This document shows, one piece after another, positions 45,154-57,100 of a stretch of DNA of 64,000 nucleotides. The DNA comes from Juglans regia. Taxonomy: Eukaryota; Streptophyta; Magnoliopsida; Fagales; Juglandaceae. Under the pieces are notes generated by a model. It was given only the letters and a program-made list of their open reading frames with translations. It was not told the DNA's origin and did no database searches. The stretch lies in assembly GCF_001411555.2 (NCBI RefSeq), contig NC_049916.1:8335889-8399888 (forward strand), read 5' to 3'. Positions within the stretch are counted from its first letter, which is position 1. Every line of letters begins with the position of its first letter. The position numbers and the translations under genes were made by a program.

Positions 45154-48100
45154 TCAAAAATTATTATTAAAAGAAAAAGAACTTATCAGTGACTCTTCGA
45201 GTTCTCGAAAGCCTCGGTAAACGGCCTCTGTCTGGTTCTGCGGAAGGGCCAACCTCCGAACCTCAGTCATATACCTGCTATTCCAAATTCAATGAGACGA
45301 AAAGTAAATCTTGAATATGCCTTCTATGCAGTTCCTAAAGCATATACTAAAACTTGATGGTTTGGAACCTAGCTTATCTTTCTTGTAATGTGAAAGAAGG
45401 ACCATTAAATTGTGAGCTCAAATTATTTTCTCTACTGCTATTAGGCATGGGCCTAGCAACCAAAAAAAAAGAAAAAAACAGAGCAGATACAGCTACATGT
45501 GACATCCCAAATCCCACCTTATCAACTCAAAATGCAAGTCAAATGAAAGTTGGCTAGAAGTTGATAACCATCTAAATTGTCAACTTGTGGAAGGAAGATT
45601 TGTTATCAAAGTAACAAATTCGTACAAATAGATAGAATTCTCCATTTCCCTATGTGTTTTCAGTTTTGGTAATTTCAAGCCCTGGGAGAAAGAAAGAAAA
45701 AGAGGCAAGAACATCCCAACAGTCGTAGTGGGAGTGGAACTCAATTCAGAAGTGGAGCACTACTTTCAACGAGAAAAAACAAGAACACAGTTCAAAACAA
45801 AATGGTTAAAATATAGCCCGAGTATACATCCAACAACCAGAAGACAATAATGGATCAAGAAAGCAAAAATTAAAGACAAATTACTCGAAGATCTCCACAA
45901 TCAGGTTTGTACTGGGACTCCAAATTAAAACATTCCAACATAAAGACATTGCACAAAATTTACTACAGAACTATAGGAAACCCCAAGACGCAGTCATTTG
46001 TGATAGGCTGCTAATGAAACTCTGGTATCAATGTGTTTCTATGAAAGCTTAACAGTGGTTGGGAATCACACCGAAATTTTGCTCTTCAAAAGTAGTTGAT
46101 TCTACTTATACATTGCAAATGAAGTGGATCCAGCCTGTTCCACATTCAGCACACCCCAGATAGTCCCAAGAGAACACCCAGGGGTTGGCTCAAGTGGTAA
46201 AGGCTTTGGTCTTGGTGGTATGCTCCCTCTAGGTCTAGGGTTTGAATCCTCTTTGGTGCAAACCTAGGGGGCCATCAGACTAGGGGATTTTTCACTTGAA
46301 TTACCCGAGGTGTACTTGCGGGAAACTTCTTGCCAAGGGCTCGTGCACCCCCGGGATTAGTTGGAATGTTGTTCCCAGACACCCGGTGCCAATAAAAAAA
46401 AAAAGACATTCCCACGAAACCAATGGATCCTTACCCTCCCAAGAACCATAAAGCAATAGAAAAAGAATATAACTAAATGTGACATTATAAAAAACATATC
46501 AGCCTCCAAAGTTACTACTTTGGCAACCAAACATCCACCTCTGTATTCACAAGCTTCTCAATCTTAATTATATCGGTTCTTTAATTACTCCGTTGAGCAA
46601 AGCAAAACAGCTTAATGGGTCCTCATACTATCGAACTTATTCACCAACACGATAAATCTGAGGCTCTAACATGACAGCCAAATTCATAAGTGCTTCCTCT
46701 ATTCGTTTTGTAAATAACTGAATAAACTATACCTATAAAAAATTAACTGAATAAACTATATGAAAAAAATTATGTTGACAACATTCATCTAGATAAAAGA
46801 ACCGGGATGATAATCATACTTGTAGAAATAACTTTAACATGCATTTGAAGGACATTAACTCATATAGGGAACTGGGGACAGAAAAATGACATCTATGAGT
46901 GGTGTCGGCCCTTTTCTAGTTTAAAGAAGTATGATATTTTATAGCATACCGACCAGATATGTAACACTAATTAATCATTCTTGATTAACAATTTTGGGCG
47001 GCAGCCCATAGACTATCAATATGCCATGAATAATGAGATGCCATTAGAAATGGGTGAGGGTTTTATGTTTGTGTACTACTTAATCAGACAGAACATGCAA
47101 GGTGAACTTGCAAGAAACATTTGAGACCATAACCCAAAATTTTCATTTCATACAGTAGCATGACATTCGAAAGTCAATTTGAGGATCCAACCGGGAAATG
47201 AAGGCTAACCAACAAAATGATCCCATATAACATAAATAATAAGTCAATTCATATGATACGAGGAAAAAAACAATTCGTATAATAAGAGGAACATGAAAAA
47301 TAACGAGTTTACCTATTTGCTGCACTTGTGATCTTATCTCTAACTCCTTGGTTAATGACTGCTGTTTGCTCAAGTGAAAATGTTCCACCTAATATTAAAG
47401 AAGCCCCCGTTGCGCTAGTACCGATTCTCTGTGCAAATACAGACATTGCCCACTCACGAAGTACCAGTAGCACTGATCGGAGAAGGCGTAACCTGAGCTT
47501 TGGTGATGGCAAAATAGCTCCATTTGATAATAATTGGTCGTAAGTGTTCAACACAGGTTCTGTTGCACCCTTGCAAGCAGCAAGGAGAGCTCTTGCAACA
47601 TCTTCTTCTCCAACAGATTCAATGCCAGATTCAGATCTCTCCTGAAATAAGGATGACACATGAAGGCAAAACTCAAATATTTCCACACGTTTCTAGGCTC
47701 AAAAAGGGAAAAAAAGGCAACACTCTTGCTTGCTGTAAATATTAATTAGCTAAAGCTGCAAAAATATATGCAAAATCTACCAGCGCAGCCTTCTCAAGGT
47801 GAAGGCAGAGAGTGTCCAAAGGTAAAACAGCTCCATCTCCGGGATAAATGTGTGAACCGACTCTTTTCAGTACTGAACATGCTTCAGCAATTCCGCCCCT
47901 TGAAAGAGCCTGATCAATAAGTCTAGCACAGGTTTCTCTTACAATGCTACTATCAGCATCACCGGAATAGTTTGCAAAGTACAGCATTTCCAGACATATC
48001 TGAACAAAGGAAAGGAAAAGAAAGGGACTTTTTAATAAGATGGAGAAAAGAAAAAAAACATAATTTCAATTACAGCACATTCCATTTTTTAAAAGATATA

Positions 48101-51100
48101 ACAAATTGTTTTAAGGTTGGATCTGCTGTCAATCTGGCCAAAATTAAATTTACTACTAATACCCAAAATGCATTTTTTTTTTCCAAGAAAGGAGAGGTCA
48201 AAGCCTCTTATTATTAATAAGCCCCCACTGAGGTGGAGGAAAACCAATAATAACAACTCGAAGAAAACAATACATCAATGTCTCGACATCCAAATCCATT
48301 AACTGGGCATTTGTGATCTGAAACAACCACAGACAGCCCATGGCAAAATACCAACTCGAATGGCCAAACACCACTAGCACCCCATTATTAGCAAAACTCA
48401 ACCCTGCTAAATCCTAAAACACACGTCCATAATCTAGCGGAGTCCCTTTTATTTATTTATTTTATAAATAAGAAAAATTTTATTAAAATGAATGAAGTAG
48501 GCGTAGCCCAAATACACATGGAGTATACAAAAGAAACACCTAGTTACATTCTAGGAACCAGAAAAATCATTAACACTAAATCCATTGAGTACATGCAGAA
48601 AACCAAATAACTAAGGTGTGCATGAAGAGATTTCAAAGTTTCTCCAAAGTGCGCTCCCCATTTTTAAAGCTCCTATCATTACTTTCAACCCATATACGCC
48701 ACATTAAGACCTACGGGAATCAATCTCCAAACTGCAGCCACCTGGAGACAACCTTGGAGACCACTCCAACAAGCTAAGAGATCCACTACCCTCCTAGGCA
48801 TCACCCATGCAATTCCAGTCCTACTGAATAGCTCTTTACCATAATACCCTTGCCACCTAGTGGAGTCCTATGAAGGCATCAACCTCAAAATCATGGCCCA
48901 CTCTGAAAAAACTAACATTCCCCTTGGAGGAACAACTAGTTACCTTTAATACATAACCTATTAAGCTTCTCTGCACTAAATACCTCTGAGAAAGCTTCTC
49001 TGGGGGCCCCATCTCAACCCCATCCTCTTTCGATGCCACAACCCTGCTTCATGGGTCCCATAAGCTTCACTAGAACACCACCCGCCACAAGCATAACTCA
49101 AGGGCTGCAAATGAACCAAGTTGAGTCGAATTTGAACAAGGGTACTCGAGCTCAATTAACATGTTTACTCGTTCGAACTCGGCTTGAACTCAAATAAAAC
49201 TCGAATATCCTTGTTTGAACTTGGCTCATTAACCATTAATGCTGTTTGAATTCGGCTTGAGCTCAACTAAAAATAAACAAACAACTTGAGCTCAAACTTG
49301 TTTTTTATTTTTATTTTTGGAAATTTCTGAATTTTATCTTTTGAATAATATTTTTTTTTTTTAATTTTTCAAAAAACTCTCCATTTAACTATTCAACCAA
49401 ATTGTTATGATTAAAAAAATTCTTATGGTATAACTTTTTATAAAACAGTTCTTCTATATACAGGCAACTTCACGCATGAAGATGCACATGAATCTGCCAT
49501 GTCAGCACATATTTTATTATAAAAAAAAAAGAAGAAAAGAGAAGAGAAAAACACGAAAAAGAGAGAAGAGCTGGTTCTGCTCCTGTGAGAAACCAGTGAG
49601 CAAACTGCAAACCCAGATCCAATCGACTTGCAGGAGGTTTTGTTTCTCTATTCCTCTGTTTCAGTGTGCAAACTGCAAACCCACCTCCAACCAAAGCGTT
49701 AGATCCTTCACGGAGAAGAAAGAAGACGAGGCTCCTTCTTCGCGACCCACCTCCTTGTCAGATCTGAAGGTCGGCTGCACTCCGCAGCTCTGCCACCACT
49801 CCGCGTTGTCTCTGGTTGGTGCTCTTGCTTTGCTTGCGTCCATTTTTTTTTTTTTTTTTTGAAAAGAAGCCCATGACTATGAAATTAGAAGTAGCAAAAC
49901 ACATCAAATCTTTAACATGGTATATTAACCAGAAAATGGTTAAGGCATTGCATTTTCGTTTCCCACTTACAATGTGAATGGAAGACAGACAATAACTCTA
50001 GCAGTAAATGTAATAGTTGCAGATGATCATATTCAAGCTGTAAAACAGCTGGGAAAAGCTTATTCAGCAGGTGTCCATAGAATTCATCATCATCCAACGG
50101 GGGAATGGAGATGGGGGAGGAGATGGAGGAGAGGAGAATCAAACAGGGGAATGGAGGAGAATGGAGAAGGAAAGAAGGGGATCATGAAATGCACCGTATG
50201 CACGAATCAAACACACCATTTCGTTCTTATTTTTCTCTCTCACCAGCATTCCTTGCAATTTTCACTCCCGCCCTCTGTTTCTCTGATACACTCCGTTTTA
50301 TTTTTGAGCTGGCATGTCAGGTTGTTCGTCTGCAAGGTGTCCGCAAAATGGACCGAGGATAGACTTTTTCTTTATAAGATAAATGTAATAAACTAAACTA
50401 TTTAATACATACAGATAACATCATAAATCAAAAGTTCTAGTTGTATGATATATTATTATACAAATTATCCTATACACACTTTGGGAACATAATATATCTA
50501 TATATATTAAATAACTACAAATAAATTAGTAATATATAATTAAATATATAAAATATAACTAACATGTAATAAATATAACATGTGCATATATAAAACATAT
50601 TATGAGCTTCAAAACGAGCTCAAACGAATCAAGTGGAGCTTATATGAGCTTTGTTCACGAGCCTAAACCGAGTTGAGCCTAGTTTATACGAGTTTTGCTT
50701 GTTTAATATTCGAACCTATATTAGTTTTTGTGAACATCTCATTCATTAAATGAACTGAGTTCGAACTGAGTATACACAAGCTGCGCTTCAGTTGTTCACG
50801 AACTGCTCTGTTCATTTGCAGCCCTAAGTGTAACCAAATTTAGAATCTACTACCACTTTCCACAAGGCTTCCCTTTCATTTTGGTAAGGCCAAATCCACT
50901 TCCCTAGAAGAGCTTTGTTAAACAAAGTAAATTTCAAACCCCCAAGCCTCCCTCAGAAATCAGAGAGCACATATTGGCTCGGTGAGACACAATAGGATAT
51001 GTTTTTGACAAGTAATAATGATTTTATTGATGAAAATAATAGGATATTAACCATGGATAACTTGAGAAAGAGATATATCATAACAATGGATCAGTGTTAT

Positions 51101-54100
51101 ATGTGCAAGTAGAATGGGAAAATATTAATCATCTTCTGCTAAATTATGAATTTTCCAAGAACTTATTGACAGCATTACTCATCACTTTTGATACAAATTA
51201 GGTTATGCCTTGATGGGTGGTCGAATTGTTGGCATGTTGATGGAATCCCTAGAAACTCAGAAGTTTGGAGGCTGGCCACCATGAGCTTAATGGTGCTTAT
51301 GTGGTGTATCTAGCAAGAGTGTGATGTTCAAACTTTCAATGACAGATAATATTAAAAGCCATAATATTCCACTCCCTCAATGTTTGGATGGCTGCTCAAA
51401 ACAGCTCTCAATAATCTAGTCTTCTAGACTCTTTAAGGGTTTTTGCTCTCTTTTATTTTCTTACTAGTTGGGTGCATTATTTTGCATACTTCTTGTGCAC
51501 TTCATTTGTGGCCCTCTGCATATTTATAAAATTGCATGACACATAAAAAAATAAAATAGGATTAAGTACAAAAATAGTTCCTGGGGTTTGCTCTGAAATC
51601 AAATTGCTCCTGACTTCTTTTTATTGACCTTCTTAGTGTGGTTTTGATAAAGATCAAATTGGTCAGTTAGAAGCGCCACATCAGCCAATCAACTTTCAAC
51701 ACTTGTCACTCGAGTTAAAAAAACTAAAAAAATGTAAAGAAAATTCAACTTAAAAACAATTTGATAAATCCCCTCCCCGTTTAGGGAGGGTTGGCTGGTG
51801 GGAGAGTATCTGGGTGTGTAACGCCCCAATGGAAGGCCTAAACCACATGGCCTATACTCCAAAAGGACTAGTCAATGATACAATTAGAGCCCCATTGGAA
51901 CCTTATAAAGAGCAAGAACTTCTCCTTCTCAAGCAATGTGAGATCCTATACACCACCTACCCTTATCCATATCATATGGAGTATCACAATCTACCCCCCT
52001 TAAATTCCCGACGTCCTCGTCGGGCCTGTCCATTGTAGGTGGTATGGCTCAAGTCCCACATTTCTGGTTGGAATAGACTCTGATACCATTTGTAACGCCC
52101 CAATGGAAGGCCCAAACCACATGGCCTATACTCCAAAAGGACTAGTCAATAATACAATTAGAACCCCATTGGAACCTTATAAAGAGCAAGAACTTCTCCT
52201 TCCCAAGCAATGTGGGATCCCATACACCACCTACCCTTATCCATATCATATGGGGTATCACAATGTTTAGTAGTAGCACACTGGCTCCTCTAAAATTCTA
52301 AAATGTCTTTTCGGGAACGGGGTGTTACAGGATGGCCCAAACCAGGCCTCCCAAAGTTGGCTCTAAGCCAGTCCACCCTCAATGTGAGCTACCTCTGGGT
52401 CCCTACTCCAACCACCGCAGCACCACCTTTCCTGGGGTAATTTTTTTTTTTTTTTTTAATTTTTTGTATTCTTTTATTTAAGTGGCAGGCGACGAATGTT
52501 GATTGATTGGCGTGGCTCTTCTAATGGATTTCCAACGGTAGGGATCAATTTCATCTTTATTAAAACTGAATAAAAAGTTCAATATAAAAAGCCAGGGAGT
52601 AATTGATTTCAGAACAAACCACAAGAACTATTTTTGTATTTAACCCAAAAAACTAAACAGTTTTGTGTAACTACAAAGCAATGCCTAGGTGGATTTAATA
52701 GTGTATCTATGTACAGTTTTTCTTCTTAAATAAACACAAATTAAAAGAGAAGATGAAAAAGGGGAAAAGAATGCCTCTATATCGATAGAATGGACAGAGC
52801 AAAGAGGATGATAGAAAGACACAAGAACAACAAATATAAATGGCCAATTCATACTTATCATCCACCCCTAAGCAAGAAATATGATTTTCCAACAAAACTT
52901 GATGATGCATTGAAATCTATTTTGCAAAATAACCAAATTCATAATGAAATTTCAGATAAAGAAGAAACAGCTGTATGGAACGGCATATCTTCAGTTTAAC
53001 ATGTTTTGAACTTTCAAGGTAGTAGTACTGTGGAAATTATACAAAACCTACCAAAACACCAAAGCAAGCGCAACTAAAATTGTAAATAACGATAGAATAC
53101 AGAACTTAAGTATTTTTTAGCATTTATCTTTGGTTCATTATTATCTCGTTTTGTCTAATGCAGCAAGATGTATTCTTAAATAGTTATGATATTAAAACAA
53201 TTCAACTCATGTCAGAAAACTTCATTCCATAGTGCTTATTTATTGATGAGGAACATAAAGAAAGTACCTCCCAGAGCTCAAATGGAACGGCATACTCATT
53301 ATATAGTTGAGTTATGCTCTTTAATTCTAAGGATAGCTCTTTAGCCTTTTCACGTGCAGCGCTTGGAACATTGGCAGCATCGGCAGTCAAACTGCTTTCA
53401 GGGAGTTCATTTTGAGCAGACTCAGATGTGCCAGGTGAAGCATCTAACCTGGAAGCTATAGCTTCCAGTTCTTCTTTGATCTTTATCTGAAACCGAAGAA
53501 CAGCAAGCTTCCCTTCAAGCAGATCTAGCAGTCCATTGTCAAAACCAACTTGTGCAGATCCAACCAAACCATTACTGTTACTTGCATTCTTTGCCTGTAG
53601 AACTGCATTACTAAGGTACTGATACCTGTGTTTGACAAAATGTAAAAAGCTGTCATTTACACAGAGCTGGGACAATTTTATCCGACAAATTTATTCTATT
53701 GAGGGGAATGGCAGTTCTAGAAGGATCTTTGCTTTTGGCAGGAGCCTTTCAAATTCATCTTTATAGATAGACATAGTGACCGTTACATAAAAACAAGGAA
53801 GCTACAACAACTTACATTAGATTGTCTTCATTTCATAGTCCAAGTTTATTAGAGTGTTTTGAGGGTCAGAAAGTGGAATCAGTAAATGTTCCACAGAAGG
53901 GTAAAAGTTGGGTGTCTAGTAAGAGGTGTCGATAGACCAAAAATATTCTCTGAATTTGTTTCTGGTAAGTTCTCTCTCTGAAATTTTACTATGATGTCAG
54001 GGAAAAAGATCTTGGAAGGAGATTTGGCAACTTGTGCACCTTCAAAAGCATCCAATTTCATTTTGCTGCTTCGCAGGAACTATCGTCACTATGATTATTA

Positions 54101-57100
54101 CTTCTCACTATGATTATTACTCCCTCCGTCCCATATGAAGTGTGCATTTTTGCAAACCCAACTTAACACTTCGTATCCTTGTCTCTTGAAAAGAAATTAC
54201 TATTGAAGAGTTGGACTACGAGACAACCTTTAGAGGGTAATTCACAAGGTTATAAAATTTTCTATACTAAATTAAGAAAGTGGGCATTCATTTTGGAAAG
54301 TTCACACATGGAATGGGCAGAGCAAATAGAGAGAGGAATATTCATCCCAAAATAGTGCTATATGTGCAAATGCAAGAGTGACTCAACCCTGCATCTCGTA
54401 CTTAAATGTCCAATTCAATGGAAGCTACAGGGGCTTTATGTACCTTCTTGGTGTACAAGAGGCGAGAACCGTGGAGGACTTCTTCAGTCAAGTTTGATTG
54501 GCTTGGGTCATGCTCGAAAGAATTATGGATCTGCTAGGTGGCAAGAGCCAACCTTTTGTGCTTTTTCATAAATATTTATCTCATAAAAAAGGTGGGAATT
54601 GTAGTTAAGGTATTGGATGGCTTAACCGGGGATTTTTTTTTTTATTGGCACCCGGGTGTCCGAGAGCAAATTCCCAACTAATCCCAGGGATGCACAGGCC
54701 CTTGGCTGAACAGGAGATTTGAAAACAAAAAGAGATGCCTGGTAAGAAAATAGATTATTATGTTTGGTATCAGGTGTTTGAAAGGATAGAATGGACACAT
54801 GTTCCAAAGAAAACAAGTGCTATTGCATGAATTAAGTTTCGTTTTTCTATGGAGCCCTTTTTTGCTTTCTTGAAGGCCTCCATTTGTTATACAGGTCACT
54901 TATTTTCTTGAGTTTTTAGAATCATTATCATATGTTAATTAACATGCTTTTAAAGGGTTGATTTTCTTGTCCACTTGGCAGTACCCTTCCTGGACAGTTT
55001 TAGAATGGTGGAGTTCTTGATTGCAGTATTTGATTCTGTCTTTGATTACTTGCTTTAGTACAGATGCATTTTTCTCTCTGGTAAACTAAAGCCAAGGGTC
55101 CATTCAATTTTAGGTTATTTAAACCAAAGCAAGTTGCAAAATTAAACAATGAACCATTCTTCTGTAAATCAAAAGTTGGTAATAAAAAACCTTAATAAAG
55201 TGAAGCTGCCAACCTCTTTTCAAGAGAAGGAACATCCCCCACATCAGTTGAACGCCTCTCAGCCAGTCTTAGCAAAACATGAGCTGCAAGCATATGCTGC
55301 CGTTTCAAGACATAGTACCGTGCCAAAAGATCAAAGTACTTGGATTGATTAGAGTGTATAGGTGCTCCTGATTGACCCATAAGAGAAGTAGCTGATGTCA
55401 CAGAAGAAACAACTCGAACCTACAAGACAGATAATAGAAACATGATACTAATCCTCCAGAAGGATGCTTATACAAACCAAGTGTTTTCGGAGAACTGCAA
55501 GTTTTCAACACATGGTTGCAAATGTATATACAAACAAAATTTAAGATAATGACAACAATTACCAATGCTTTAGATCAAGTCTACAATGAAATAAATAGAA
55601 ATAAAAATAGTTTTAATTTTAATTTAAGAAAACCTCTTGCATAGGTTCACGGCCAGCACTTTGCAGAAAAGGCACCAAATCGGGACCTCCGTACTCCAAC
55701 AACTCATTTTCAAGGCCAAACTCAATCATAGCCCTGTACAAGTACTCATGAAATATTTTGTCAGGTGATTGGACACCAAGTTGAACAATCTGGCATATAT
55801 ATTTCTTCCGAGAGGCCTGATCAAGGGAAGATCTTGCAGTAGCAGGCCTAGCAGGAGACCCAAATTCCCTCTGAGAAGCATCACCCTTCAAAGAACGCAA
55901 AGCACTGATAATTATCTCATAGCACTGTTCACGCTGAGCAAGTGCATATTCTCGAGTAGCTGTATCAATTTGATCATTATATGCATCACCTGCAGGGTCA
56001 AGAGCCTGTGCCTTCTGCAGCGGTAAACGAACAACAGCTTCATAGAATCTGCAATGCCCCTCTAAAGATCAGGTTCTTGACATAATAATCTAATAGAGAA
56101 ATCAAGCAATCAAAAAGGACTCTGGCCTCAAGCACTCAGCTTAAAAAATCAACTGACCTTAAATCCTCAAACCGCTTGCAGACAGTTCGTAAATCAGCAG
56201 ACTCTGGAACTTTACTCAAGTAGTCAAAGGCCTCTCTAGCAAGGTTCTCCTTTTCCTCAGCATCTGGAGTTACAGCAGCCCTCTCAAGACATTCGACAGC
56301 TAAGAAAAACTTGTAATCAGGCTCCTTGTAATAGCTTGGACAACCCTCCCTAAGTTTTGCACTGATATCATCAACCGTCCCTCTGCCATCAGGACCAGTA
56401 TAATACTGAAGAAATGAAGAATGTCAAATTACGAAAAATATTTAAAATTGAAGATAATGTCAGATAAAACCACACATAGCCACTAAAATTGTCAGACAAG
56501 AAAAGGAAGAAACTTGTTGGCAAGTAGAAGAGCTTGTGTAAGTGGAGCTTCATTAAAGGGTTTCATCCGAACTTCCAATTACCTCCATTAGAGCTGATAT
56601 CAGCATTGTAGCGAGGCGATCACCCTCCTCAGAACAAACTAGTTGATGGAATGTCAATTGAACTAATGCCTGTCTTAGATTAGCATCAAATCCCTGAACC
56701 AAGCGTGTGACATGATGCTGAGAGAGAAGTTGGAGTAAAAACAGGGCTTCGCCAGATCTAAGAAGCAACTGCCTAATACATTCCATTGCCCTCACCTTTA
56801 GCACAACAACCAAAGAGTTAGCAAATGAAATAACAAGTATAAAGACCTATGTCTACATTAGCAACTTCAACCTACCTCCATGGCAGCCAATTCTGCAGGA
56901 CTATATGGTAATCTCTGCCTTTTATTAGATGTCCCACCACCATTGGAATCGACATTGCGTGAATAAGAACCAAATAAGTTCCTCATCATACTCTGGTCAC
57001 CAGTACCAAAGTCCGAACCAGTTCCATAAAGGATAGAGCCTGTCAAGTCTCCTAAACCAGCTACACAGCCATAAAGTCCCCTCCTTTGGTTCCTTCTAGA

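Larger units (their letters stand above)
48180..50955 (-). mobile_element. LINE remnant in the 5.3-kb NUP155 intron, split by a LINE and a hAT element
   Basis: Right of the hAT insertion the minus strand reads GGLGV-NLL then frameshifted [14 protein letters not shown] RT sequence and VVDSKFGYT (50955-50835). Left of the hAT it continues [18 protein letters not shown] (49090-49035). The left end near 48180 has a T-run like a LINE tail. Borders are approximate and coding is badly decayed. Confidence 0.55.

Noticed and set aside
46184..46256. tRNA gene suggested by A and B boxes
   Set aside because: The acceptor stem and cloverleaf do not close, and the sequence runs on into a body with a poly-A tail; it is a SINE head.
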